A stretch of 64,000 nt of DNA from Manis javanica (GCF_040802235.1 NC_133169.1:47747034-47811033); one strand, 5' to 3'; positions 46,797 to 58,400 are shown, counted from the first letter of the stretch. The notes: generated by a model from the letters alone, not told the origin. Numbers and translations: made by a program.

Positions 46797-49700
46797 TCAG
46801 ATGAGTGAAATCATTTGGTATTTCTCTTTCTCCACTTGGCTTATTTCACTGAGCATAATACTCTCCAGCTCCATCCATGTTGCTGCAAATGGTTGGATTT
46901 TTCCACTTCTTATGGCTGAGTAGTATTCTATTCTGTATATGTACCGCATTTTCTTTATCCATTCATCTACCGATGGACATTTAGGTTGCTTCCAATTCTT
47001 GGCTATTGTAAATAGTGCTGTGATAAACATAGGGGTGCATCTGTCTTTCTCAAACTTTATTGCTGCATTCTTAGAGTAAATTCCTAGGAGTGGAATTCCT
47101 GGGTCAAATGGTAGGTCTGTTTTGAGTATTTTGATGAACCTCCATACTGCTTTCCACAATGGTTGAACTAATTTACATTCCCACCAGCAGTATAGGAGGG
47201 TTCCCCTTTCTCCACAGCCTCGCCAACATTTGTTGTTGTTTGTCTTTTGGATGGCAGCTATCCTTACTGGTGTGAGGTGATACCTCATTGTAGTTTTAAT
47301 TTGCATTTCTCTGATAATTAGCGATGTGGAGCATCTTTTCATGTGTCTCTTGGCCATCTGCATTTCTTTTTTAGAGAACTGTCTGTTAAGTTCCTCTGCC
47401 CATTTTTTAATTGGGTTATTTGTTTTTTGTTTGTTGAGGCGTGTGAGCTCTTTATATATTCTGGATGTCAAGCCTTTATCGGATCTGTCATTTTCAAATA
47501 TATTCTCCCATACTGTAGGGTTCCTTTTTGTTCTATTGATGGTGTCTTTCGCTGTACAGAAGCTTTTCAGCTTAATGTAGTCCCACTTGCTCATTTTTGC
47601 TGTTGTTTTCCTTGCCCGGGGAGATATGTTCAAGAAGAGAACACTCATGTTTATGTCTAAGAGGTTTTTGCCTATGTTTTTTTCCAAGAGTTTAATGGTT
47701 TCATGACTTACATTCAGGTCTTAGATCCATTTTGAGTTTACCTTTGTATATGGGGTTAGACAATGGTCCAGTTTCATTCTCCTACATGTAGCTGTCCAGT
47801 TTTGCCAGCACCATCTGTTGAAGAGACTGTCATTTTGCCATTGTATGTCCATGGCTCCTTTATCAAATATTAATTGACCATATATGTATAGGTTAATTTC
47901 TGGAGTCTCTAATCTGTTCCACTGGTCTGTGGCTCTGTTCTTGTGCCAGTACCAAATTGTCTTGATTACTATGGCTTTGTAGTAGAGCTTGAAGTTGGGG
48001 AGTGAGATCCCCCCTACTTTATTCTTCTTTTTCAGGATTGCTTTGGCTATTCGGGGTCTTTGGTGTTTCCATATGAATTTTTGAATTATTTGTTCCAATT
48101 CATTGAAGAATGTTGCTGGTAATTTGAGAGGGATTGCATCAAATCTGTATATTGCTTTGGGCAGGATGGCCATTTTGACGATATTAATTCTTCCTAGCCA
48201 TGAGCATGGGATGAGTTTCCATTTATTAGTGTCCCCTTTAATATCTCTTAAGAGTGACTTGTAGTTTTCAGAGTATAAGTCTTTCACTTCTTTGGTTAGG
48301 TTTATTCCTAGGTATTTTATTCTTTTTGATGCAATGGTGAATGGAATTGTTTTCCTGATTTCTCTTTCTATTGATTCATTGTTAGTGTATAGGAAAGCTA
48401 CAGATTTCTGTGTGTTAATTTTGTATCTTGCAACTTTGCTGTATTCCGATATCAGCTCTAGTAGTTTTGGAGTGGAGTCTTTAGGGTTTTTTATGTACAG
48501 TATCATATCATCTGCAAATAGTGACAGTTTAACTTCTTCTTTACCAATCTGGATTCCTTGTATTTCTTTGTTTTGTCTGATTGCCGTGGCTAGGACCTCC
48601 AGTACTATGTTAAATAACAGTGGGGAGAGTGGGCATCCCTGTCTGGTTCCCGATCTCAGAGGAAATGCTCTCAGCTTCTCACTGTTCAGTATAATGCTGG
48701 CTGTGGGTTTATCATATATGGCCTTTATTATGTTGAGGTACTTGCCCTCTATTCCCATTTTGCTGAGAGTTTTTATCATGAATGGATGTTGAATTTTGTC
48801 AAATGCTTTTTCAGCATCTATGGAGATGATCATGTGGTTTTTGTCTTTCTTTTTGTTGATGTGGTGGATGATGTTGATGGATTTTCGAATGTTGTACCAT
48901 CCTTGCATCCCTGGGATGAACCCCACTTGGTCATGGTGTATGATCCTTTTGATATACTGTTGAATTCTGTTTGCTAATATTTTACTGAGTATTTTTGCAT
49001 CTACCTTCATCAGGGATATTGGTCTGTAATTTTCTTTTTTGGTGGGGTCTTTGCCTGGTTTTAGTATTAGGGTGATGTTGGCTTCATAGAATGAGTTTGG
49101 GAGTATTCCCTCTTCTTCTATTTTGTGGAACACTTTACAGCGAATGGGTATTATGTCTTCTCTGTGTGTCTGATAAAATTCCAAGGTAAATCCGTCCGGC
49201 CCCAGGCTTTTGTTCTTGGGTAGTTTTTTGATTACCGTTTCAATTTCTTTGCTCGTAATTGGTTTGTTTAACTTTTGTGTTTCTTCCTTGGTCAGTGTTA
49301 GGAGGTTGTATTTTTCTAGGAAGTTGTCCATTTCTTCTAGGTTTTCCAGCTTGTTGGCATATAGGTTTTCATAGTAGTCTTTAATAATTCTTTGTATTTC
49401 TGTGGAGTCTGTCATGATTTTTCCATTCTAATTTCTGATTATGTTGATTTGTGTTGATTCTCTTTTTCTCTTAATAAGTTGGGCTAGAGGCTTATCTATT
49501 TTGTTTATTTTCTCAAAGAACCAGCTCTTGGTTTCGTTGATTTTTGCTACTGTTTTATTCTTCTCAATTTTGTTTATTTCTTCTCGTATCTTTATTATGT
49601 CCCTCCTTCTGCTGACTTTAGGTCTCATTTGTTCTTCTTTTTCCAGTTTTGATAATTGTGATGTTAGACTATTCATTTGGGATTATTCTTCCTTCTTCAA

Positions 49701-50610
49701 GTGTGCCTGGATTGCTATATACTTTCCTCTTAAGACTGCTTTCGCTGCGTCCCACAGAAGTTGGGGCTGAGTGTTGTTGTTGTCATTTGTTTCTATATAT
49801 TCCTTGATCTCTATTTTGATTTGTTCATTGATCCATTGATTATTTAGTAGCATGCTGTTAAGCCTCCATGTGTTTGTGAGCCTTTTTGTTTTCTTTGTAG
49901 AATTTATTTCTACTTTTATACCTTTGTGGGCTAAAAAATTGGTTGGTAGAATTTCAATATTTTGGAGTTTACTGAAGCTCTTTTGTGAGCTAGTATGTGG
50001 TCTATTCTGGAGTATGTTCCATGTGCACTTGAGAAGAAAGTATATCCTGTTGCTTTTGGATGTAGCGTTCTATAGATGTCTATTAGTTACATCTGTTCTA
50101 GGGTGTTGTTCAGTGCCTCTGTGTCCTTACTTATTTTCTGCCCAGTGGATCTATCCTTCGGGGTGAGGGTGTGTTGAAGTCTCCTAAAATGAATGCATTG
50201 CAGTCTATTTCCCTCTTTAGTTCTGTTAGTATTTGCTTCACATATGCTGGTGCTCCTGTATTGGGTGCATATATATTTAGAATGGTTATATCCTCTTGTT
50301 GGACTGAGCCCTTTATCATTATGTAGTGGCCTTCTTTATCTCTTGTTACTTTCTTTGTTTTGAAGTCTATTTTGTCTGATATTAGTACTGCAACCCCTGC
50401 TTTCTTCTCACTGTTGTTTGCCTGAAATATGTTTTTCCATCCCTCGACTTTTAGTCTATGCTTATCTTTGGGTTTAAGGTGAGTTTCTTGTAAGCAGCAT
50501 ATAGATGGGTCTTGCTTTCTTATCCATTCTATTACTCTGTGTCTTTTGATTGGTGCATTAAGTCCATTTACATTTAGGGTGACTATTGAGAGATATGTAC
50601 TTATTGCCAT
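46797..50610 (-). pseudogene. L1 'B' ORF2 (endonuclease-reverse transcriptase), broken
   Basis: About 1,270 codons from MAISTYLSIVTLNVNGL to EKYQMISLI, the normal L1 ORF2 length. The protein would nick DNA and copy L1 RNA at the target. The endonuclease at the N-terminus shows CCLQETHL, NIYAPN and LGDFNTP. The reverse transcriptase in the middle shows [15 protein letters not shown] and the catalytic LFADDMILY. The C-terminal region runs through [11 protein letters not shown]. The reading frame is interrupted about four or five times: segments 50131-50610, 49428-49676, 47721-49415 and 46797-47687 are open, in different frames or separated by stops. ATG at 50608-50610 was chosen because it starts the conserved endonuclease. 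Not active as it stands. Confidence 0.9.
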
Positions 50611-50804
50611 TGCAGGCTTTAGATTCGTGGTTACCAAAGGTTCAAGGTTAGCTTCTTTTGTATCTTACTGCCTAACTTAGCTCGCTTATTGCGCTGTTAT
50701 ATACACTGCCTGGAGATTCTTTTCTTCTCTCCCTTCTTATTCCTCCTCCTCCATTCTTCATATGTTGTGTGTTTTGTTCTGTGCTCTTTTTAGGGGTGCT
50801 CCCA

Positions 50805-51692
50805 TTTAGAGCAGTCCCTGTAATTTGCCCTGTAGAGGTGGTTTGTGGGAAGCAAATTCCCTCAGCTTTTGCTTGTCTGGGAATTGTTTAATCCTGCCAT
50901 CATATTTAAATGATAGTCATGCTGGATACAGTATCCTTGGTTCAAGGCCCTTCTGTTTCATTGCATTAAGTATATCATGCCATTCTCTTCTGGCCTGTAG
51001 GGTTTCTGTCGAGAAGTCTGATGTTAGCCTAATGGGTTTTCCTTTATAGGTGACCTTTTTCTCTCTAGCTGCCTTTAAAACTCCTTGTCCTTGATCCTTG
51101 CCATTTTAATTACTATCTGTCTTGGTGTTGTTGTCCTTGGATCCTTTCTGTTGGGGGTTCTGTGTAATTCCATGTTCTGTTCGATTATTTCCTCCCCCAG
51201 TTTGGGGAAGTTTTGAGCAATTATTTCTTCAAAGAGACTTTCTATCCCTTTTCCTCTTTCTTCTTCTTCTGGTATCCCTATAATACGAATATTATTCCTA
51301 TTGGCTTGGTCACATAGTTCTCTTAGTGTTGTTTCATTCCTGGAGATCCTTTTATCTCTCTCTATGTCAGCTTCTATACGTTTCTGTTCTCTGGCTCGTA
51401 TTCCTTCAATGGTCTCTTGCATCTTATCCATTCTGCTTATAAATCCTTCCAGGGATTGTTTCACTTCTGTGATCTCCTTCCTGACATCTGTGATCTCCCT
51501 CTGGACTTCATCCCACTGCTCTTGCATTTTTCTCTGCATCTCATCCCATTGCTCTTGCATTTTTCTCTGCATCTCTGTCAGCATGTTCATGATTTTTATT
51601 TTGAATTCTTTTTCAGGAGGACTGGTTAGGTCTGTCTCCTTCTCAGGTGTTGTCTCTGTGATCTTTGTCTGCCTGTAGTTTTGTCTTTTCAT
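50805..51692 (-). pseudogene. L1 'B' ORF1 (RNA-binding chaperone), one frameshift
   Basis: Would encode the L1 nucleic-acid chaperone that coats L1 RNA. From ATG at 51692: a basic N-terminus (MKRQNYRQTK); a coiled coil from about residue 30 to 125 that includes two exact tandem copies of MQRKMQEQWDE (residues 41-51 and 52-62); then the RRM-like domain (IIGIPEEEERGKGIESLFEE). A one-base loss after KDKE (near 51079) shifts the frame; the C-terminal domain code continues in the next frame, with one further stop, to TAA at 50805-50807. Total length of about 295 codons is slightly short for mammalian ORF1p. The 251 bp upstream are the 5' UTR. Confidence 0.9.
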
Positions 51693-51923
51693 GGTGATAG
51701 AGATAGTGTGCAGAGCTGGTACAAGTGATGCTGGAAGAGCTTCCCTTCTTGTTGGTTTGTGGCCTTCCTCACCCCCTTCGCAAGGCGCTGGGTTCTTGCA
51801 GGTGTGGATGTGGTCTGGATGTTGTCCTGTGTCTTGTGGTCTCTATTTTAGAAAGATTTTTCTTTGTTATATTTTCATAGCTCTATGTGTTTTTGGGAGG
51901 AGATTTCCACTGCACTACTCACA

Positions 51924-51943
51924 CCGCCATCTTGGCTCTGCCC
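51924..51943 (-). promoter_or_regulatory. L1 5' end with YY1-like site
   Basis: CAAGATGGCGG on the minus strand, 10 bp from the 5' terminus GGGGCAGAGC. A YY1 site at this place sets the transcription start in human L1. Its presence argues that L1 'B' is not 5' truncated. Confidence 0.7.
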
Positions 51944-51958
51944 CTTGATGTATATTTT
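51944..51958. repeat. Target-site duplication of L1 'B' (right)
   Basis: Exact copy of 44762-44776. It directly precedes the resumed sequence of L1 'A'. Confidence 0.85.
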
Positions 51959-52424
51959 AATTCAGTTTGCTAATATTTTGTTGAGTATATTTGCATCTAC
52001 ATTCATCAGGGATATTGGTCTCTAATTTTCTTTTTTGGTTGGGTCTTTGCCCGGTTTTGGTATTAGGGTGATGCTGGCTTCATAGAATGAGTTTGGGAGT
52101 GTTCCCTCCTATTCTATTTTTTGGAAAACTTTAAAGAGAATGGGTGTTATGTCTTCTCTGTATGTCTGATAAAATTCTGTGGTAAATCCATCTGGCGAGG
52201 GGGTTTTGCTATTGCGTAATTTTTTGATTACCGCTTTAATTTTGTTCCTGGTAATTGGTCTGTTTAGATTTTCTGTTTCTTCCTTGGTCAGTCTTGGAAG
52301 GTTATATTTTTCTAGGATGTTGTCCATTTGTTCTAGGTTTTTCAGCTTGTGAGCATATACGTTTTCATAGTGTTCTCTAATAATTCTTTGTGTTTGTGGG
52401 GTCCATCGTGATTTTTCCTTTCTC
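51959..52424 (-). mobile_element. L1 'A', 5'-side part (RT N-terminal region), 5' truncated
   Basis: Continues L1 'A' after the L1 'B' insertion. The minus-strand open frame at 52109-52432 contains [16 protein letters not shown] and PDGFTTEFYQTY, sequence just before and at the start of the RT domain. The L1 ends abruptly at 52424 beside the second CCCATCATTT, so 'A' is 5' truncated within ORF2. Confidence 0.9.
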
Positions 52425-52434
52425 CCCATCATTT

Positions 52435-53380
52435 GATTTTATACAGTGGGAAAATCCACAGAGTTCTGAGGAAGGAAATAAAGTAATAGTACTACTTTAG
52501 TATTATGAATCTTGTATTTGTTTTGTGTTTTTTTCATTATCTGTCATATAGTTTTCATGTGGTCTGAAAAACACAGTCCTCATTTTATAAAATAATAATG
52601 CAGGATTTTGTTAAATAGATTGCTGTATAAAATTGAATAAAATCTTGAAAAAACAATCATTTGTTTATTTTAAATTCCAAATACTCAAATATTTGTTTGG
52701 TGTTTCACCCCTTATTAGAATGTAACACTCTTTGTTATCTTGCTGTTATAACTGTGTTAAACAGTCACCCTAGAATCTAATTCTGACCTGTATTCTCTTC
52801 TTTGAAATTTAAGATAATCTGAGAAAATCTGACCCAATTAGTTGACAAATTCCTAAACAAATTCTTTTGATGTATCTGGCACTTGAGCAGCCATGTGGAT
52901 GCATATTCAAGTGCAAAATAGTCCCCCTGTAGATGACAAAACACACCAGACAGGTGGACGAATTTTTTGTTTTGCTAATTAGTATGTCTCTATAACTTGT
53001 CATTTTATGTTGTTTACTGTAAAACTAGACTGACAGCAATCATACATGAAAGAGGCACCAGGAAGTTGTAAGGAAGCCAGAAGGACTAAACCTGGTGGCA
53101 GTGGGGTATGTAGGACATGGCAACAAAAATGGCCACACTGGCTCTAAATTCAAAGAAATAGTGATTTCAGTTGGCTGCTGTGGCTGCTTGCCGAGTGCTG
53201 CTTCCTCAGTGCTAGAACAGGGGTGCGCAGTTGCCATGGCATCCTATGGCCAGGCAGATGTGTTACTTCTCTTGTATTTGGGTCTCTTGCATTCTGTGTG
53301 CAAATCCTGACATTTCTGTGTGACCAAGCATCTTGCTTGGATCGGTGATGTGCTGGAGCGTGGCCAGATGCTGATGCCAG
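52435..53380 (+). other. Left-arm flank beyond the L1 nest
   Basis: Reverse complement of 58690-59631. The last part (53040-53380) is GC-richer and keeps open frames on both strands in both arms; see the entry at 58690-59060. No recognised gene. Confidence 0.6.
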
Positions 53381-53384
53381 CGTT

Positions 53385-53995
53385 CTTGTGCAGGGAGCTG
53401 AGGAGTGAATTTTGCAAATATGCAGGATAAGAAAGCCAGGGAGAGGCTTTTATTTGGAGATAAAGTGAGAGGACAGAGCTCCTGGCGCATACCAGGAGGG
53501 GACAAGCGAGTCCGTGGTGGTGTATTGTCTAGGGAATTTATAGGCAGTTGAGGATTTTTAGGAATGTGGAAAAGGGCCAGGGGTGCAGACTTGCTAAGTG
53601 GTCCCAGAATGCTTATCTCTGCTGAGACACCATGTCCCCTCTCCTCTGTTATTAGTCTTTCATCAAATTCTGTTAAATAAAGTCAACACAAGGAATTCAT
53701 TCGTCCTGTTCTTCTCCAAGATAGTGGTTACCCTCAAGCAGTGGGGACATGTCAGTTAAGACTGCCTGCTCTGCCTTAAGATAGGCTGTTGGGCTATTGT
53801 CTGATTACCAGAGAATATGTTAGGGATCTTTCTTCTCAACTCTGCTTTTTAACATGGAACCTTACTCGTAAAATGGAGGTCTTCCTACTCTTACTATACT
53901 GTTTATATCTCAGCAATTTTCCTCACAGGCAGGAAAAGTTCATTGTGTTGCTTCTCCCACGTCTCTGCCCTACCTCAGGGTTACAGTCCGGAATC
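53385..53995 (-). mobile_element. Possible LTR fossil, minus strand
   Basis: This sequence begins where the inverted duplication stops. The composition, and a TTTTATTTGGAGATAAAGTG region that could be a reversed poly(A)-signal area, suggest an ERV LTR in the minus orientation, old. I see no certain ends. Confidence 0.3.
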
Positions 53996-54049
53996 ACTAT
54001 TTTAAACTTCCATCACAGGACTGTGGATTCTAACACCACAAAATACACA

Positions 54050-54415
54050 GGAAGGTCAGTATTTCCAAGTGGAGCACATGACATATGGGAGCATCTGCCT
54101 TTCAGTACATAAACGAGAAGGACAGCAGTGTTTGTGTGGGCGTCACAGTCAGTGGGATAGAGGCTGGAGAATTGGTGAAGAGAATAAAGAAGTACAATGT
54201 TCTTATTACAAAATAAATTAGTCACAAAAATGGAAATAAAGCATGGGAAATAAAGTCAATAATGTTTTAATTTCTTTGTATGTAGAGAGGTAACTACACT
54301 TAGTGTGGTGAATATTTAAGAATATATATGTATATATATGTGTGTGTGTGTTAAATCACTGTGTTGTACATATGAAATCAATGTATCAGACATCAAACAT
54401 ATCTCAATATATAAC
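54050..54415 (+). mobile_element. Old L1 3' UTR, plus strand
   Basis: Order of motifs: AGGCTGGAGAATTGGTGAAG, then AAATAAATTAGTCACAAAAA, then CACTGTGTTGTACATATGAA and TCTCAATATATAAC. It contains a short TATATG/GTGTG simple-sequence expansion at about 54318-54350. Confidence 0.75.
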
Positions 54416-55615
54416 AAAACTAAAGGGAATATTTCTTAACACAACACCATACACTCATTTCTTTCACAGATAACCTGGAATCAATATTTTTCAATTTTAA
54501 GTAGAATATAGAATTTGACCAATAAATAAGTCATTTGAGTTATCTCTATTTATGTGTTTTTTCTATGTTTTTATATTTGCAACCACTGTAAACCAATGGG
54601 ACAAATTCAAACTCTTGTATTTTATCATCATTCTTATTTCAAAACTTACTGCTGTCTCATTGTTAGTTCAATTTCTGGTGTATATCTCAAAATTTCCCTG
54701 CTACTGTTTAATTTCCAGAATCATCAAACATCTCCTCCATTCACTCCATAGTTACTTACTTAAGGCTGAATTTTTCCAAGAGAAACCTGGAATGTGCTTG
54801 CACACTTGTAACTCTGTCACTATGGCAACTGTTGTGCGGTGGTACAGGTGAAGTGGAATAGACCTGAGCTGTGCTACAAGATTCCATTGGCTGCTCCTAC
54901 TGTCCCTTTATCTAATGTAATCTGAAGAATGCCCTGGATAGGGGAACAGTCTGACACGTGCTCTCAGCTTTTTGAGACATTTATCAATCCAGGAAGGGCG
55001 GTCGCCAGGTGTTGCATGACAACACTGTGGTACCACAGAAGTTTCCTGCCTGGGAACCCCATTTGGTTATATGCTCTATCCTGCTGCCTGCAATAATTGA
55101 CCCTTGATATCATGGAAATTTGCAGTGTATGGATGGAATACAGAAAATCCCCATGTTTGCTTTGGACATTGGCATACCTGATAGTAGAACTTAGTGAAGA
55201 TATCATATATGGTATCCAGAAAGTCAACTTTGGGCACTGAATGCTCAACAGTTAAGGTTGGAGCGCCTATATGAGGTAAATGACTTTGACAAAGTGAGGT
55301 GACACCAAAGTTCATCATTTGATCTATCCTTTTGTATGAACTGTGTAGAGGATGGTTTTATTTCTTCAAAGTTTTTAATAATAAAATGCCATGCAAGTAA
55401 AGACAAGTGCATAAACACATTGAGGTGTTCATAATAAAACTTTTTAACCCAAACACAAATTGTTTCATTAGTTCTGTGTCTATCATTTTAATTGTTGTTT
55501 GTTATTTCCCTGTACGAATGTGCCAAAGTGCATTTCTCCCTTCTGATGTTGATGAACATTGGAAATGATTACTCTTTCCCTTTACAAGTGACTCTGTTTC
55601 TCAATATCCTTGGGA
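54416..55615. other. Spacer of inverted duplication, nothing recognised
   Basis: AT-rich sequence between the arms. Open frames at 54552-54851 and 54964-55318 show no family features. Confidence 0.45.
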
Positions 55616-55619
55616 ATGT

Positions 55620-55880
55620 GTTTGTAACCCACATGCAGGTATTTCAGTTGGGTAAGTACAAGGGTGGAATTGTTGATTTATGATAAGCATATATTCGAAG
55701 TTATTGGTTATCAATATATTTCTCACCAGTGGCATATGAAAGTTCAGTTTGCTTCAGATCCTTCACACCATTTATCACATATCAAAAATGTCATTAAATT
55801 TGACATTTTGGGTAGAAATGTAATGGTTTGTCATTGTGGTTTTAATCTGCAATTCCTGACATACAATGATGGTCGATGCT
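55620..55880 (-). mobile_element. Old L1M ORF2 C-terminal fragment, minus strand
   Basis: TCATTGTGGTTTTAATCTGC near 55833 and the preceding blocks match the reverse strand of the L1M ORF2 end. Strongly decayed. Confidence 0.5.
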
Positions 55881-56470
55881 GAATTGGAAGCTGTTGACCC
55901 CTTGCCCACATCCACGTATGTTCCCCATTCTGCTTCAACATGATGACCTCTTACTATAATCCCAGTGGGTAGCATTCAGAGTTGCATCTAATCCTATGAA
56001 CACACTTGTCGCATTGTTAGCACAAACTGGGAATTCAGTGCCCCTAGGAAAATACTTCTCCCAACGACAAATAGGGCTAATAATGAGTATATTGCTCCCT
56101 GGGTGAAGCAACTGAGAGACTTGTAGGTGTTGCCCAGAAATCGCCAGTGAGATTGAGTTTAGATAGTTAAGAAGAAATTTTCTCATTTTTTGATCCATAT
56201 TTGTTGGGTAAAATCTCAGATAATCCAGCTTGTAAGTACAAAAGTGAACAAAATATAAAATTCATCAGTAATCCACTATGTTTTCCCCACTTTAAATATA
56301 ATTTTTCCAACTTGTGGAAATCTAAAGCTATTTTTAACTGAGAAATAAAAATACTACTGGAGACCCTGATATGGAATTTAGGAAAGTGGAGTTTTAATTA
56401 GTCAGGTGCAGGGAGTGGGAACTAAGAAAATCAAGTGGTGTTTACATGGGAGTAATCTGCCTTTCGGCTT
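55881..56470. other. Spacer, unassigned
   Basis: No recognised gene or repeat. The minus-strand open frame at 55935-56198 (87 codons) lacks identifiable features. Confidence 0.4.
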
Positions 56471-56474
56471 CCCT

Positions 56475-56478
<4 letters not shown>

Positions 56479-56524
<46 letters not shown>
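56479..56524. repeat. (GT)23 microsatellite
   Basis: Uninterrupted GT dinucleotides. Confidence 0.98.
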
Positions 56525-56526
<2 letters not shown>

Positions 56527-56784
56527 GCACACATATACACTCCTGCCCTTTTGAGTGTATATGCTTTTTATACTTCGGTTGATATTTTGAATAGTAACCT
56601 TAATGTGGGGACAAGACAGACAGCAGTTGTCACAGCTTAGGCACGTGAAATAAATCATGAATTGCCAGTAAGAATGTCACTCACAATATAAAGCTCTCTA
56701 TGTTATTTTGCTGTTTTGTCTCTTAACTGTAGACCAATTTCTTTACCTATTTTTATTTTGTTTTTGAATCAGAGGTCTTCACTG

Positions 56785-56800
56785 TTTTTTTTTTTTTTTT
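56785..56800. repeat. Poly(T) run of 16
   Basis: Could be the tail of a minus-strand retrocopy covering about 56801-56945, where an open frame exists, but there is no poly(A) signal next to it and no recognised gene. Confidence 0.6.
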
Positions 56801-56944
56801 GGATGACATGGAGAGTCTGCATCCTACATGCAAGTAGGACTGTACATGCCGCTCCATTTATGCCCAAGGGAGATGACCTGAATGCAGCATTGGCTGATTT
56901 GAATGTCCACATCCATTACTCTTCCAAATCCCAGTGCTAAATGC

Positions 56945-57599
56945 AATTTACTTAGTTTTCATTAAGAAAATTCATTTGTTATTGCTTTTAAGCTGATGAG
57001 TACATAATTTTTTTCAGCTCATATTTTTGTGGTCATAGTATTATCTCTGTTAAGTCCTAGGATACATAATGATTCATAAAAAATTCTGATGGGAGAATCT
57101 TATCTTATTTTTAAGTTACCAAGAAAATTCATGTTAAGAAACAGCACAGGTATTTGTCATGTCCATATTCTAATAGGGAAAGACATTAAAATCACCAGGA
57201 AAATCAGCTTTGATGTTGAAATATTTAGTATAGAACTGTGAAAATTTCCGTTTCTTCTCCTGCCGGTACATATTTCCCCTCCTCCCTCTGTTCTTTGGAG
57301 TTGCACCTACTGTCTATTCTGTCTATCACTCCATATGATACTGTTCCCATAAACAATAAACTTGAAAGGATAAAATGCTATCAACAGTAGAAATTATTTT
57401 TTGAGAGAGAAAGTCTTCATCAGGGCAATCCTTTACACATACCACATCATTTCTGCCAGCACTCTGGAAACAAATTAAAATGCTGCTAATTAACAAATTC
57501 CTGGGAACAATATGTAATTTGAATTTACAGTGGATTGAGAATGGAACATTTAGATACAGGAATTTTTGTGGAGAAATGGAAACACATAATTCATAATGG
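56945..57599. other. Spacer, nothing recognised
   Basis: AT-rich and non-coding. Confidence 0.5.
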
Positions 57600-58400
57600 C
57601 ATTATTTTTCCCTCCTGTTACTGAGGTATAGTTGGTGTAACATTGTATAAGGCTTAGGTGTACAAAATTATAGCTTGATATACATACATGCTGTGAAATA
57701 TCTGCCATCATAAGGTGGGCTAACATATCCCCCCTAGTTATGACACTATCCTTTCTCCACCGTGTTTCTTGTCTGTTTTATCAGATATTAGCTGTCTATC
57801 CAGGTATGCTCATATCTGGGATCTTGATTCTATTCCATTGGCCTATGTGACTGTTGTTACACATTTGCATAAACTGGTACCATAATGTTTTGAATAATGT
57901 AGTTTTGTGATATAGTTTGAGTTGAAGAAGAGTTATGTCCTCTTTGATCTTCTCTCAGTATTCTGGAATTTAAGGTTCTATTTTATTTCATACAATGAAG
58001 AGAGTTTTTGCTTCTATTTCTGGGAAAAGTGACATCGGAATTCTGATAGGAATTGCATAGGATCTAGTTAGCCTTGGGTAGTATTTACATTTTAGCAATA
58101 TGAATTACTTGAATATATTATCATTGGATATTTTAAATTTCTTTCATCAGTATAAGAACAAAGGAAAAACTGAAGGTACAAAGTCTTACACTTTTCAGTA
58201 ATGATCATACACTTTCTTGGTTCAACTTATTCAAAATAAGTTTGTGTTGCAATTGTAAATGGGAATATCATTTCCTTTATAGATAGCTAAATATTAATGT
58301 ATCAAAATGCATTGGATATTCACATGTAGATTTGTATTCTGTGAGTTTACTTAGTTTATGGGTTCAACGGTTTTTTATTGAATCTTGGGTATTTTTTTAT
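57600..58400 (-). mobile_element. Old L1M, 3' UTR and ORF2 pieces, minus strand
   Basis: 3'-UTR pattern at 57605-57770 (GGCTTAGGTGTACAAAATTA), then ORF2 RT-side code (GATTCTATTCCATTGGCCTA near 57827 and ATAGGAATTGCATAGGATCT near 58048). Internal deletion between them. A further old fragment lies at 58400-58480, similar to 26600-26770. Confidence 0.65.

Larger units (their letters stand above)
44777..51943 (-). mobile_element. L1 'B', structurally full-length chimeric L1
   Basis: On the minus strand, in order: a 251-bp 5' UTR opening GGGGCAGAGCCAAGATGGCG (51943 down to 51693); ORF1 (51692-50805); an inter-ORF spacer; ORF2 (50610-46797); a short L1 3' UTR stub to about 46715; a 1.5-kb segment with retroviral env resemblance ending in a poly(A) signal and nine A's (45159-45167); about 380 bp of exon-like sequence with a second poly(A) signal and tail; then the target-site duplication. 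Exact 15-bp target-site duplications and few ORF lesions make it the youngest element here. It is not intact: ORF1 has one frameshift and ORF2 about four or five breaks. I name the subfamily only as L1, active lineage; I recall its 3' end from pangolin sequence. Confidence 0.9.
39898..53380 (+). repeat. Inverted duplication, left arm
   Basis: Reverse-complement matches to the right arm: 39898-40222 with 63672-64000; 40222-42252 with 59632-61690; 52435-53380 with 58690-59631. The left arm has lost about 2.0 kb at 40222 and gained 10.2 kb of nested L1 at 42253-52424. The outer limit is unknown because the right arm runs off the window. Confidence 0.9.

Noticed and set aside
51301-51678. 125-codon plus-strand open frame
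   Set aside because: Exact antisense of the L1 'B' ORF1 coiled coil; its repetitive sequence mirrors the ORF1 tandem repeat.
56716-56940. 74-codon open frame after a poly(T) run, considered as a retrocopy
   Set aside because: No recognisable protein, no poly(A) signal on the expected strand and no target-site duplication seen.
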